Of a stretch of DNA of 64,000 nt, positions 32,487 through 41,085 are shown one piece after another; the first letter of the stretch is position 1; each line of letters begins with the position of its first letter. Where the stretch lies: the NCBI GenBank assembly GCA_963826695.1, contig CAWGXZ010000007.1:118494-182493 (forward strand), read 5' to 3'. The notes beneath the pieces were generated by a model that saw only the letters and a program-made list of their open reading frames with translations, had not been told where the DNA came from and ran no database searches. This DNA comes from CAWGXZ01 sp963826695 (GTDB taxonomy: Bacteria > Pseudomonadota > Gammaproteobacteria > Burkholderiales > Burkholderiaceae_C). Both the position numbers and the translations under genes were made by a program.

Positions 32487-32810
32487 ATGCGGCTCTTCGT
32501 CTGGCTCGCGAGAGCCCTCGTCTTCTTCACTCTTTTTGCCTTTGCGCTGAACAACCAGCACGCCGCCGGCGTGCGCTGGTTCTTCGGCTACGAATGGCGG
32601 GCGCCGATGGTATTTATCGTTCTGGGGGCATTTGCGCTCGGCTGCGGGCTGGGTGTCTTCGCCATGGTCCCCAGCTGGTGGAAGCACCGACGGCAGGCGC
32701 TGCGCATGCCGGATGCGACGGTCATCGGTGCCGATGGCGTGTTGGCCGGTTCCGGCAGCCGAGGCGCCACCGAGCCGCCCCTCACCCAGCCGCTTCGCGA
32801 TGGACTTTGA
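32487..32810 (+). CDS. lapA: LapA-family membrane protein (LPS assembly protein A)
   Basis: 107 residues with two hydrophobic helices (about 8-25 and 42-65) and a hydrophilic tail, the form of LapA/DUF1049. LapA works with LapB in control of LPS synthesis through FtsH-dependent turnover of LpxC. AGGAG stands 7 bases before the ATG. Its 3' end overlaps the start of lapB by 11 bases. The neighbouring heptose genes support an LPS role. Confidence 0.88.
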   Translation: MRLFVWLARALVFFTLFAFALNNQHAAGVRWFFGYEWRAPMVFIVLGAFALGCGLGVFAMVPSWWKHRRQALRMPDATVIGADGVLAGSGSRGATEPPLTQPLRDGL

Positions 32811-33954
32811 GTGGCAATGGCTGCTCATCGGTCTGCCGCTGGCGTTTGCGCTTGGCTGGCTGGCCTCGCGCATCGATCTGCGCCAGTGGCGCCGCGAACG
32901 CGAGGACGCGCCGCGCGCCTATTTCAAAGGGCTCAACCTGTTGCTCAACGAGCAGCAGGACAAGGCCATCGACGCCTTCGTCGATGCGGTTCGCCAGGAC
33001 CCCGACACCACCGACCTGCACTTCGCGCTCGGCAATCTCTTTCGACGCCGCGGTGAGTACGAGCGCGCGGTTCGCGTCCACCAGCATCTGCTGAGTCGCG
33101 CCGACCTGACGCAGGATGCACGCGACCGCGCCCAGTACGCACTGGCGCAGGACTTCATGCAGGCCGGGCTGTTCGACCGGGCCGAAGCCGCCTGGCAACT
33201 GCTGACGAACACCGGCTTCGCGATCGAAGCGCAGCAGGCCCTGCTCACGTTGCAGGAGCGCTCGCGTGAGTGGCGCGCCGCGATCGAGACGGCACGTCGG
33301 CTCGAAGCCAGCGGCGTCGGCTCGTATGCGACGCGGATCGGCCACTACGGGTGCGAATTGGTCCTCGAGGCCGATGCGCGGCAGGATGCGGCCGGCGCCG
33401 AGGAGGCGCTTGCAGCAGCGCGCCTGGCCGCACCGTTGGCCGCGCGGCCCCTGGTGCTGGCAGGCGAGCGTGCCGAGCAGCAGCAACGACACGAAGCGGC
33501 ATTGCAGGCATGGGCGACACTGCTCAGCGTACAGCCGGGTGCGTTTCACCTGGTGGCGCGCCCCTTTGCAAGCTGTGCACTGGCCTGTGGGCAGTCGGGC
33601 TCGGCGCGAGCGCGGCTCGAATCGCTGTACGAGCGTGAACCCTCGCTGGACCTCCTCGAAGGCCTGGCGCTGCTCGATCCGGCACCCGAATCCGTTCGCC
33701 AGCGGCTCGCGGCCCATCTGGAGCGCCGGCCGAGTCTGTCCGCTGCACGGCTGCTGTTGCAGCGGCGAGCCGCCGCGGAGCTTGCGACCGACAGCGAACT
33801 GGCGGCCATCGAACAAACGATCGGCACCGCAGCCAAGCCGCTGCAGCGGTATCGCTGTGCTGCGTGTGGCTTCGATGCGCAGCACTATTTCTGGCAGTGC
33901 CCGGGTTGCCTGACCTGGGACAGCTATCCGCAGCGCCGCCTCGAGGATCAATGA
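32800..33954 (+). CDS. lapB: LPS assembly protein B (TPR and rubredoxin-like)
   Basis: 384 residues. N-terminal membrane anchor (WLLIGLPLAFALGWLAS), then TPR repeats (AYFKGLNLLLNEQQDKAIDAF, ALGNLFRRRGEYERAVRVHQ and more), and a C-terminal rubredoxin-type metal knuckle YRCAACGF...WQCPGCLTWDSYP. LapB (YciM) bridges LpxC and FtsH so that excess LpxC is degraded. The start is ATG 32800, inside the end of lapA; an earlier in-frame ATG lies within lapA and lacks homology. The stop overlaps the rfaE1 ATG (ATGA). Confidence 0.93.
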   Translation: MDFEWQWLLIGLPLAFALGWLASRIDLRQWRREREDAPRAYFKGLNLLLNEQQDKAIDAFVDAVRQDPDTTDLHFALGNLFRRRGEYERAVRVHQHLLSRADLTQDARDRAQYALAQDFMQAGLFDRAEAAWQLLTNTGFAIEAQQALLTLQERSREWRAAIETARRLEASGVGSYATRIGHYGCELVLEADARQDAAGAEEALAAARLAAPLAARPLVLAGERAEQQQRHEAALQAWATLLSVQPGAFHLVARPFASCALACGQSGSARARLESLYEREPSLDLLEGLALLDPAPESVRQRLAAHLERRPSLSAARLLLQRRAAAELATDSELAAIEQTIGTAAKPLQRYRCAACGFDAQHYFWQCPGCLTWDSYPQRRLEDQ

Positions 33955-34904
33955 ACGCCGAACTCCTCCCCAGTGAAGCGCGGCTCGGCCGTGCGCGCGT
34001 GCTCGTCGTCGGCGATGCGATGCTCGACCGCTACTGGTTCGGCGCCGTCGACCGGATTTCGCCCGAGGCGCCGGTGCCGGTGGTGCGGATCGAGCGCGAG
34101 GAAGAGCGCCTCGGCGGTGCCGCCAATGTGGCGCTCAATGTCAAGAGCCTGGGTGCCGGCGCCACGTTGCTGACGGTGGTCGGCGCTGACGAGCCGGCCC
34201 GGCGCCTGCGCGGTCTGCTCGAGAGCCAGGGGGTGGCCGTGCTGCTCGGCGAGGACAGCCAGTTGCACACCATCGTCAAGCTGCGCGTCATCGGCCGCTC
34301 GCAACAGCTGATCCGCATCGATTTCGAGAATCAGCCCGACCATGAGGTGCTGACCGCCATGCTCACCGACTACGAGCAGGCGCTGCCGCAGCACGACGCG
34401 GTGTTGTTCTCGGACTATGGAAAAGGCGGCCTGACGCACATTCCGCGGATGATCGAACTGGCACTCAGGCATGCCAAGCCGGTGCTGATCGACCCGAAGG
34501 GCAGCGACTTCAGCCGCTACGCTGGCGCCACCGTCATCACCCCGAACCGCGCCGAGCTGGCACAGGTCGTCGGGCAGTGGGTCAGCGAAGCCGATCTGCA
34601 CCGCCGTGCCCACGAGCTGCGTCGCTCGCTGCAGATCGACGGCCTGCTTCTGACCCGCTCCGAGGAAGGCATGTCGCTGTTCGACGAGGTCGACGGCGAG
34701 AATCGCCATTCGCGCCAGCCGGCGCTGGCGCGCGAGGTGTTCGACGTCACCGGAGCAGGCGACACGGTGATCGCGACGATGGCGGCGCTGCTGGCCTGTG
34801 GCCTGCGCCTGGACGAAGCGATGCCGATCGCCAACCGTGCCGGCGGCATCGTCGTCGGCAAGTTCGGCACGGCAAGCGTGCATTACCGGGAGTTGGTCGA
34901 ATGA
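33951..34904 (+). CDS. rfaE1: D-glycero-beta-D-manno-heptose-7-phosphate kinase
   Basis: 317 residues, the PfkB-family kinase half of HldE. Phosphorylates heptose-7-phosphate at C1 for the LPS inner core. VLVVGDAMLDRYWFGAVDRISPEAPVPV opens the fold; GGAANVALN follows; the C-terminal anion-hole motif is DVTGAGDTVIA with the catalytic Asp. The nucleotidyltransferase half (RfaE2) is not fused and not in the window, the split arrangement common in betaproteobacteria. The start overlaps lapB and the end overlaps rfaD (ATGA both times), so the four genes form one tightly coupled operon. Confidence 0.95.
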   Translation: MNAELLPSEARLGRARVLVVGDAMLDRYWFGAVDRISPEAPVPVVRIEREEERLGGAANVALNVKSLGAGATLLTVVGADEPARRLRGLLESQGVAVLLGEDSQLHTIVKLRVIGRSQQLIRIDFENQPDHEVLTAMLTDYEQALPQHDAVLFSDYGKGGLTHIPRMIELALRHAKPVLIDPKGSDFSRYAGATVITPNRAELAQVVGQWVSEADLHRRAHELRRSLQIDGLLLTRSEEGMSLFDEVDGENRHSRQPALAREVFDVTGAGDTVIATMAALLACGLRLDEAMPIANRAGGIVVGKFGTASVHYRELVE

Positions 34905-35899
34905 AGGTCGTGGTGACCGGCGCTGCCGGAATGATCGGCAGCAACCTGCTGCACGGGCTCAACGCCCTCGGCATCGACGACGTGATCGCCGTCGATGACC
35001 TGACCGACGGCCCGAAGTACCGCAACCTGCTCGGCGCGCGCATCAGCGACTACTTCGACCGCAGCGAGTTCTACGCCCGCTTCGCCCGGCGCGAGTTCGG
35101 CCGCGTCGAGGCGGTGCTGCACCAGGGGGCGTGTTCGGACACGATGGTCCACGACGGCCGCTTCATGCTCGACGTCAACTACCGCTGCTCCAAGGGCCTG
35201 CTCGACGCCTGCCTGGCGCAGGGAACGCGGTTTCTTTATGCCTCGTCGGCAGCGACCTACGGTGGCAGTGCCAGTTTTCGCGAGGAGCCGGCCTTCGAGT
35301 CGCCGCTCAACGTCTACGGCTACTCGAAGCTGCTGTTCGACAACGTCGTGCGCCGCGTCCTGCCGACCGCACCGACGCAGATCGCCGGTTTCCGTTATTT
35401 CAACGTCTACGGTCCGCGCGAACAGCACAAGGGCCGGATGGCGTCGGTGGCCTTCCACCACCACAACCAGTTTGCGAGCGACGGCCAGGTGCGCCTGTTC
35501 GGCGCGTACGGCGGCTATGCCGCCGGCGAGCAGCGCCGCGACTTCGTCCACGTCGACGACATCGTCGCCGTCAACCTGTGGTTTCTGCAGCATCCGCAGC
35601 AAAGCGGCATCTTCAACCTCGGTACCGGCCGGGCACAGCCGTTCAACGATGTGGCACTCGCGGTCGTCAACGCCGCGCGCGCGCAGCGCGGCGAAGCGGC
35701 ACTGCCGCTGGATCAGCTGATTGCCGTCGGGCAGATCGCCTACATCGACTTTCCGCCCGCGCTGGTCGGCAAGTACCAATGCTTCACGCAGGCCGATCTG
35801 ACCCGGTTGCGAGCCACCGGCTGCCATCATGAATTCGTCGACGTCGCCACCGGCGTTGCCCGCTATGCGCGCTGGCTGAGCGAGCAGACGGCTGCCTGA
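34901..35899 (+). CDS. rfaD: ADP-L-glycero-D-manno-heptose 6-epimerase
   Basis: 332 residues, extended short-chain dehydrogenase. Epimerises ADP-D,D-heptose to ADP-L,D-heptose, the LPS core precursor. NADP loop VTGAAGMIGSNLLHGLN, active-site YASSAATYGG and YGYSKLLFD with the catalytic Tyr and Lys, and FRYFNVYGPRE. ATG overlaps the rfaE1 stop. Last enzyme of the heptose path in this operon. Confidence 0.96.
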   Translation: MKVVVTGAAGMIGSNLLHGLNALGIDDVIAVDDLTDGPKYRNLLGARISDYFDRSEFYARFARREFGRVEAVLHQGACSDTMVHDGRFMLDVNYRCSKGLLDACLAQGTRFLYASSAATYGGSASFREEPAFESPLNVYGYSKLLFDNVVRRVLPTAPTQIAGFRYFNVYGPREQHKGRMASVAFHHHNQFASDGQVRLFGAYGGYAAGEQRRDFVHVDDIVAVNLWFLQHPQQSGIFNLGTGRAQPFNDVALAVVNAARAQRGEAALPLDQLIAVGQIAYIDFPPALVGKYQCFTQADLTRLRATGCHHEFVDVATGVARYARWLSEQTAA

Positions 35900-35903
35900 G
35901 TCG

Positions 35904-36224
35904 ATGCCGATGGGGCCGAGAATCCTGGTTGTCGGCTGGCTGCTCGCGGGCGCAGCGGCCGCGCTCGCGGTTGAGGTCAACAGCGCAAGCCAGGCCGATC
36001 TCGAGCAGCTTCGCGGCATCGGCCCTGCGCTTTCAGCGCAGATTCTCGAACAGCGCGATCGCCGGCCCTTCGTCGACTGGAACGATCTGGAAATTCGCGT
36101 GCGCGGCCTGGGACCCGCCGCCGCCAGGCGCCTTTCGGCGGCCGGTCTGCGGGTCGGTGGTGAGGCTTACCCGCCGCTTGCTGGTGCAGGCGCCGCGGCA
36201 TCGGGCCCACGGCGCAGCGACTGA
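35904..36224 (+). CDS. ComEA-like helix-hairpin-helix DNA-binding protein
   Basis: 106 residues. Signal peptide or membrane anchor (ILVVGWLLAGAAAALA) followed by paired helix-hairpin-helix motifs: VNSASQADLEQLRGIGPALSAQILEQRD and the more divergent DLEIRVRGLGPAAARRLSAAG. ComEA binds incoming DNA in the periplasm during natural transformation. It follows rfaD by four bases. Other competence genes are not in the window, so the role is inferred from the fold. The C-terminal 20 residues are low complexity. Confidence 0.82.
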   Translation: MPMGPRILVVGWLLAGAAAALAVEVNSASQADLEQLRGIGPALSAQILEQRDRRPFVDWNDLEIRVRGLGPAAARRLSAAGLRVGGEAYPPLAGAGAAASGPRRSD

Positions 36225-36248
36225 ACCGCGCAAGCGGGGTGAAGCGCC

Positions 36249-36701
36249 TCAGTGGTCGTGCTTGTCGCGACCGTGGTGCTTCTCATGCTTTTCATGTTTG
36301 TCGTGCTTGTCCGGCTTGCCATGACCGTAGCCGTGGTCGTGGTCGCCATGTCGGTACTGCATGGCATATGGCGGTCGCTGCTGGATCACGTTCTGCTGAT
36401 ACCACTGCTCCTGCACGAAGTAGACCGGCTGGCCGCAGGCGTTGTAGCGGCTGCAGTGCTTGTTCCATTTCTTGGCGTGGCCGGGCGGCACGTGCATGTA
36501 GATCGGTGCGCGCTGCAAGGCCATCGGCTGCTGCTGAACGATGATCGGTTGCTGATAGACCAGCGTCGGCGGCGTCGGTACACGGCCGATGTCGATTCGG
36601 CCGTAGTCGCCGACGTGAACCGAAACGCCGACCTCCGATGCGAATGCAGTCGCGCTGGCAAAGGCTGTGGCCGCAGCGGCCAGCCAAATCTTGATATTCA
36701 T
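36249..36701 (-). CDS. Exported His-rich protein of unknown function
   Basis: 150 residues. Signal peptide MNIKIWLAAAATAFASATAFA, then a Gln/Pro-rich middle (PTPPTLVYQQPIIVQQQP, residues about 41-60), a conserved-looking PPGHAKKWNKHC segment with two Cys (HCSRYNACGQPV), and a tail from about residue 117 with some 15 His alternating with Lys and Asp (HDHGYGHGK, DKHDKHEKHEK). The tail could bind Ni, Zn or Cu in the periplasm; this is inference. I recognise no named family with certainty. It converges on the comEA-like gene and lies just after dnaE on the same strand. Confidence 0.75.
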   Translation of the reverse strand: MNIKIWLAAAATAFASATAFASEVGVSVHVGDYGRIDIGRVPTPPTLVYQQPIIVQQQPMALQRAPIYMHVPPGHAKKWNKHCSRYNACGQPVYFVQEQWYQQNVIQQRPPYAMQYRHGDHDHGYGHGKPDKHDKHEKHEKHHGRDKHDH

Positions 36702-36712
36702 CGGTTTGCTCC

Positions 36713-39700
36713 CTAAGGTTCTACAACGCCGCTCGCGGCATGCCGGCTGACCGCAGCCGCCCGGCTACGGGCTATTCGTATACCACCTGCACGCCGATGC
36801 GCGACCTGTGCCCAGCGGGCCAACGCCGCATCGCTCGGATAGAAACGGCCGTCGTCGCCCAGGTCGAGCTCGCCGCGTGCGCTGGCGCGTTCGACCTGCA
36901 GACGAACGCCCAGGCCGTGCACCAGTTCGCCCTGCTCGCTCGGTTCGCGGCGAATCGGAAACTCGGCGAGCAGGTCCGACACCGGCGGCACCGCGCCATT
37001 GATGGCGACCTTGACGAATCTGCCGAACCGGCAGCGCGCGCCGGCAAGGTCCCAGAACTGCTGGACCATCAGGCGAACACCGCCCGAGAAGCGGTCCGGC
37101 TGCACCTTGCCGAGCACCACCACCAGCTCGTCTTCGCGCAGCCAGTCCTTGCGCGCATTCAGCTGCTCTTCGTCGACCACGGCCTCGATCGACTGGCTGC
37201 GATCGTCGAGCTTGAAGATCGCCACCCGGCCGCGCTGGCCGTTGACGATGCGCAGGTCACCCACGATTCCGGCCAGCACCTGCGGCTCGCGGGTGTCGAG
37301 TGCATCGGCGATCGCCCGCTTGGCAAAGCGGCGCACTTCGTCGGCGCTCTGGTCGAACATGTGACCCGAGAGGTAGAAGCCCAGCGCCGCCTTTTCGGCC
37401 AGCAGCCGTTCACGGATGCTCCATTCGACGGCGGCGACCAGTGGCGGCTCCTGGCTCGATGCGGCATGCGAGTCGTCGAAATCGAACAGGCCGACCTGGT
37501 TGGCATGCGCCGCCTGGGAATCGGCAAATTCGAACGCCAGGCCGATGCTGGCGACCATCGACGCCCTGTCGGCGTGCAGCCGGTCGAATGCACCGGCCTT
37601 GATCAGCGCCTCGACCGCACGCTTGTTGAGGCAGCTGCGGTCGACGCGCGCACAGAAATCGAACAGCGAGGTGAACGGCCCGCCGGCAACTCGCGCCCGC
37701 TCGACGGCCTCGATCGCGCTCTGCCCGGTGCCCTTGACGGCGCCGAGGCCGTAGCGCACGCGGTTGTCGGCGACGGGCTCGAAGCGGTAGCTGCCGGCAT
37801 TGATGTCGGGCGGGTCGAAGACGAGGCCGAGTGCGGCCGCATCGTCGTGGAAGATCTTCAGCTTGTCGGTGTCGTCGAGCGCGACGCTCATGTTGGCCGC
37901 GGTGAATTCGGCCAGGTAGTGCGCCTTCAGCCAGGCGGTGTGATACGCCAGCAGCGCATAGGCAGCGGCATGCGACTTGTTGAAGCCGTAGCCGGCGAAC
38001 TTCTCCATCAGGTCGAAGATTTCGTTCGCCTGCGGCTCGTCGATGCCGTTCTTCGCCGCGCCGGCAGCAAAGGTCGCGCGGTGCGCCATCATCTCGTCGA
38101 GCTTCTTCTTGCCCATCGCCCGGCGCAGCAGGTCGGCGCCGCCGAGCGAATAGCCGCCCAGGCGCTGCGCCACCTGCATCACCTGCTCCTGGTAGACCAT
38201 GATCCCGTAGGTCTCCTCGAGCACCTCGCGCATCAGCGGATGCGGGTACTCGACCTCCTCGCGCCCGTGCTTGCGCGCGCAGAAGGTCGGGATCAGGTCC
38301 ATCGGCCCGGGCCGGTACAGGGCGACGAGCGCGATCACGTCCTCGAAGACGCTCGGCTTGGCGTCGCGCAGCATCCGCTGCATGCCGGCGCTTTCCAGCT
38401 GGAACACCGCCACCGTCTTGCCTTCGCTCATCAGCCGGTAGGCGGCGCGGTCGTCGAGCGGGATGGTCTCGAACGCGAAGTCACGCTGCGTCGGGCGCCG
38501 CTGGCGAATGAAGGTCTTCGCCAGCTCGAGCACGGTCAGTGTCGCCAGGCCGAGAAAGTCGAACTTGACCAGACCGATCGACTCGACGTCGTCCTTGTCG
38601 AAATGGCTGACCGCGCTGTCGCTGCCCGGCTGCATGTAGAGCGGGCAGAAGTCGGTGATGCGGCCCGGCGCAATCAGCACGCCGCCGGCATGCATGCCGA
38701 CGTTGCGCACGATGCCCTCGACGCGCTCGGCCAGCGCCAGCAGCTCGGCGACCTCCTCCTCGTTCTTCTCGCGCTGCTCGATCTCGGGTGCCTCGCGGCG
38801 GGCGTAGATCACGCCCTGGTCCGGCGTCGCCGGCGGACGGCGCAGGGTCACCGACTTTCCCGGCGGCGCGGGAACCAGCTTGGCGATGCTGTCGACATGC
38901 CCGTAGCCCATGCCGAGCACGCGGCCGACGTCGCGCAACGCCGCCTTCGCAGCCATCGTGCCGAAGGTGGCGATCTGGCTCACCGCGTCGCGGCCGTACT
39001 TCTGCTTGACGTAGTCGATCACCCGGTCGCGGTTGGCCTGGCAGAAGTCGATGTCGAAGTCGGGCATCGACACCCGGTCGGGATTCAGGAAGCGCTCGAA
39101 CAGCAGGTGGTAGCGCAGCGGATCGAGGTCGGTGATCTGCAGTGCGTACGCCACCAGCGAGCCGGCACCCGAGCCGCGGCCCGGCCCGACCGGGCAGCCG
39201 TTGCTGCGCGCCCACGCAATGAAGTCGCCGACGATCAGGAAATAGCCGGGAAAGCCCATCTTCAGGATCGTCGCGATCTCGAAGTCGAGCCGCTCGACAT
39301 AGCGCGGCCGCTCGGCTTCGCGCTGGCCCGCATCGGGATAGAGGTGCAGCAGCCGGGCGTCGAGCCCCGCATGCGAGGCCACCCGGAAGTGCTCGGCGAT
39401 CGGCACGGCGACGCCGTCGACTTGCGGCGTCGGGAAATCGGGCAACTGCGGCTTGCCGAGCACCAGGTCCAGGCTGCAGCGCTGCGCGATCGACACACTG
39501 TTGGCCAGGGCGCTCGGCAGGTCGGCGAAAAGGCTCGCCATTTCGGCGCGCGACTTCAGGTACTGCTCGCGGCAGAAGCGTTTGACGCGCCGCGGGTTGG
39601 CGAGCATCTCGCCTTCGGCGACGCAGACCCGCGCCTCGTGCGCCTCGAAGTCGTCGGCAGCGGCAAACTGCACCGGGTGGGTGGCGACGACGGGCAGACC

Positions 39701-40267
39701 GAGGGCTGCCGCCAGCGGCACCGCCGCGCGCACATGGGCCTCGTGGTTCGGCAGTCCGGCGCGCTGCAGCTCGATGTAGAAGCGGCCGTCGAACAGCGCT
39801 GCCAGCCGCTCGGCGTGGCCGCGCGCGCGTGCGGCGTCGCCCGCCAGCAAGGCCTGGCCGACGGCGCCGAGATCGGCGCCGGAAAGCGCGAGCAGTCCGC
39901 CGTTCAGCTCGGCCAGCCATTCCCACTTCAGCCACGGCTGCGCGCGCTGCGCATTGCCGAGCCAGCCGCGCGAGAGCAGCTCGCACAAATGCAGGTAGCC
40001 AGCCTTCGATTGCACCAGCAGCAGCAGCCGCGTCGGTGCCTGCTCGCCGGGTGCAGGCTGCAGCCAGACGTCGGCGCCGAGCAGCGGCTTGATGCCGCGC
40101 TTGCGCGCAGCGCTGTAGAACTTGACGGCGCCGAAGAGGTTGCAGAGATCGGTGATCGCCATCGCCGGCTGGCCGTCGGCTGCGGCAAGGTCGACTGCCT
40201 CGTCGATGCGCAGGGTGCCGTCGACGACGGAATATTCGGTGTGGCAGCGCAGGTGGACGAAGGACAT
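36713..40267 (-). CDS. dnaE: DNA polymerase III alpha subunit (C-terminus probably misread)
   Basis: 1184 residues. Replicative polymerase: PHP domain (LRCHTEYSVVDGTLRIDEAV), catalytic palm with PDFDIDFCQANRDRVIDYVK, fingers, helix-hairpin-helix (GYGFNKSHAAAYALLAYHTA) and OB domain. The last 22 or so residues (RRAGGIRIARSRAAA...) do not look like the family. One frame over, the same bases encode GVQVVYE and a stop at 36772, a typical ending; removal of one G near 36793-36795 would restore it. So the true end is probably 36772. TAGAAT ends six bases before the ATG, suggesting a leaderless transcript. Divergent from trhO. Confidence 0.96.
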   Translation of the reverse strand: MSFVHLRCHTEYSVVDGTLRIDEAVDLAAADGQPAMAITDLCNLFGAVKFYSAARKRGIKPLLGADVWLQPAPGEQAPTRLLLLVQSKAGYLHLCELLSRGWLGNAQRAQPWLKWEWLAELNGGLLALSGADLGAVGQALLAGDAARARGHAERLAALFDGRFYIELQRAGLPNHEAHVRAAVPLAAALGLPVVATHPVQFAAADDFEAHEARVCVAEGEMLANPRRVKRFCREQYLKSRAEMASLFADLPSALANSVSIAQRCSLDLVLGKPQLPDFPTPQVDGVAVPIAEHFRVASHAGLDARLLHLYPDAGQREAERPRYVERLDFEIATILKMGFPGYFLIVGDFIAWARSNGCPVGPGRGSGAGSLVAYALQITDLDPLRYHLLFERFLNPDRVSMPDFDIDFCQANRDRVIDYVKQKYGRDAVSQIATFGTMAAKAALRDVGRVLGMGYGHVDSIAKLVPAPPGKSVTLRRPPATPDQGVIYARREAPEIEQREKNEEEVAELLALAERVEGIVRNVGMHAGGVLIAPGRITDFCPLYMQPGSDSAVSHFDKDDVESIGLVKFDFLGLATLTVLELAKTFIRQRRPTQRDFAFETIPLDDRAAYRLMSEGKTVAVFQLESAGMQRMLRDAKPSVFEDVIALVALYRPGPMDLIPTFCARKHGREEVEYPHPLMREVLEETYGIMVYQEQVMQVAQRLGGYSLGGADLLRRAMGKKKLDEMMAHRATFAAGAAKNGIDEPQANEIFDLMEKFAGYGFNKSHAAAYALLAYHTAWLKAHYLAEFTAANMSVALDDTDKLKIFHDDAAALGLVFDPPDINAGSYRFEPVADNRVRYGLGAVKGTGQSAIEAVERARVAGGPFTSLFDFCARVDRSCLNKRAVEALIKAGAFDRLHADRASMVASIGLAFEFADSQAAHANQVGLFDFDDSHAASSQEPPLVAAVEWSIRERLLAEKAALGFYLSGHMFDQSADEVRRFAKRAIADALDTREPQVLAGIVGDLRIVNGQRGRVAIFKLDDRSQSIEAVVDEEQLNARKDWLREDELVVVLGKVQPDRFSGGVRLMVQQFWDLAGARCRFGRFVKVAINGAVPPVSDLLAEFPIRREPSEQGELVHGLGVRLQVERASARGELDLGDDGRFYPSDAALARWAQVAHRRAGGIRIARSRAAAVSRHAASGVVEP

Positions 40268-40273
40268 CGATGG

Positions 40274-40279
40274 ATTCTA
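40274..40279 (-). promoter_or_regulatory. -10 hexamer directly before dnaE (possible leaderless start)
   Basis: Minus-strand TAGAAT, then six bases CCATCG, then ATG. Transcription would begin at or next to the start codon. No Shine-Dalgarno and no clear -35. Confidence 0.5.
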
Positions 40280-40307
40280 GGCAGCCGCCCTGCGTCGCCG
40301 GGCTCCA

Positions 40308-40313
40308 TAGAAT
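40308..40313 (+). promoter_or_regulatory. -10 hexamer directly before trhO (possible leaderless start)
   Basis: TAGAAT followed by seven bases and the GTG at 40321. No Shine-Dalgarno is possible in that space. It lies 28 bases from the divergent dnaE -10. Confidence 0.45.
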
Positions 40314-40320
40314 CGGCAGC

Positions 40321-41085
40321 GTGTCTGCCCTGCTCCACATTGCCGCCTACCGTTTCGTCGTCATCGACGACCCCGAAGCGCTGCGCGAATCGGTCGCCCT
40401 GCGCGCCGCTGCGCTCGAGCTCCGAGGCAGCGTGCTGCTGGCTGCCGAAGGCATCAACCTGTTCCTTGCCGGCACGCCCGCCGCCGTCCACGAGTTCCTC
40501 GGCTGGCTGCGCAGCGACCCGCGCTTCGCCGGGCTGCGGGCTTTCGAAAGCCGCGCCGAGCGCATGCCCTTTGCCCGGCTGCAGGTCAAGGTCAAGCCCG
40601 AGATCATTCGCATGAACCGGCCGGCGGTTCGCCCGCAGGCGGGCCGTGCCGATTGCATCGACGCGTCGACGCTCGCCGCCTGGCTCGACCGCGGCTGTGA
40701 CGACGAAGGACGGCCGCTGACCCTGCTCGACACCCGCAACGGCTTCGAGGTCGACCAGGGCCGCTTCCGCGGCGCGATCGACTGGCGGATCGCCAGTTTC
40801 GGCGAGTTTCCCGCTGCGGCGGCACGCCGTCAGGCTGAACTGCAGGGCACCACCGTGGTGACATATTGCACCGGCGGAATTCGCTGCGAGAAGGCCGCAC
40901 TGCTGCTCGCGGAGTCGGGCGCCGAGAAGGTGCTGCAGCTCGACGGCGGCATCCTCGGCTACCTCCAGCAGGTCGGCGCGCGCCACTTCGACGGCAGCTG
41001 CTTCGTCTTCGACGCGCGTGGCGCAATCGATGCGGCCGCAGCAGCACCCTTCCCAGCGGGCGCGCACCCCGCCTGTGCCGCATGA
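40321..41085 (+). CDS. trhO: tRNA uridine(34) hydroxylase / rhodanese TrhO
   Basis: 254 residues from GTG (SALLHIAAYRFV). N-terminal acylphosphatase-like domain with AAEGINLFLAGT, then a rhodanese domain with LLDTRNGFEVDQGRF and the active loop TYCTGGIRCEKAA. TrhO (YceA) makes 5-hydroxyuridine at the wobble position of tRNAs with oxygen. The C-terminal Cys-containing tail ends PACAA. Its stop overlaps the egtB start (ATGA). A longer upstream ATG frame would run through the dnaE promoter and is rejected. Confidence 0.92.
   Translation: MSALLHIAAYRFVVIDDPEALRESVALRAAALELRGSVLLAAEGINLFLAGTPAAVHEFLGWLRSDPRFAGLRAFESRAERMPFARLQVKVKPEIIRMNRPAVRPQAGRADCIDASTLAAWLDRGCDDEGRPLTLLDTRNGFEVDQGRFRGAIDWRIASFGEFPAAAARRQAELQGTTVVTYCTGGIRCEKAALLLAESGAEKVLQLDGGILGYLQQVGARHFDGSCFVFDARGAIDAAAAAPFPAGAHPACAA

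Noticed and set aside
36740..40615. 1291-codon open frame on the plus strand opposite dnaE
   Set aside because: Mirror frame of a GC-rich gene: low-complexity Arg/Gln/Ala composition, no domains, and dnaE on the other strand is certain.
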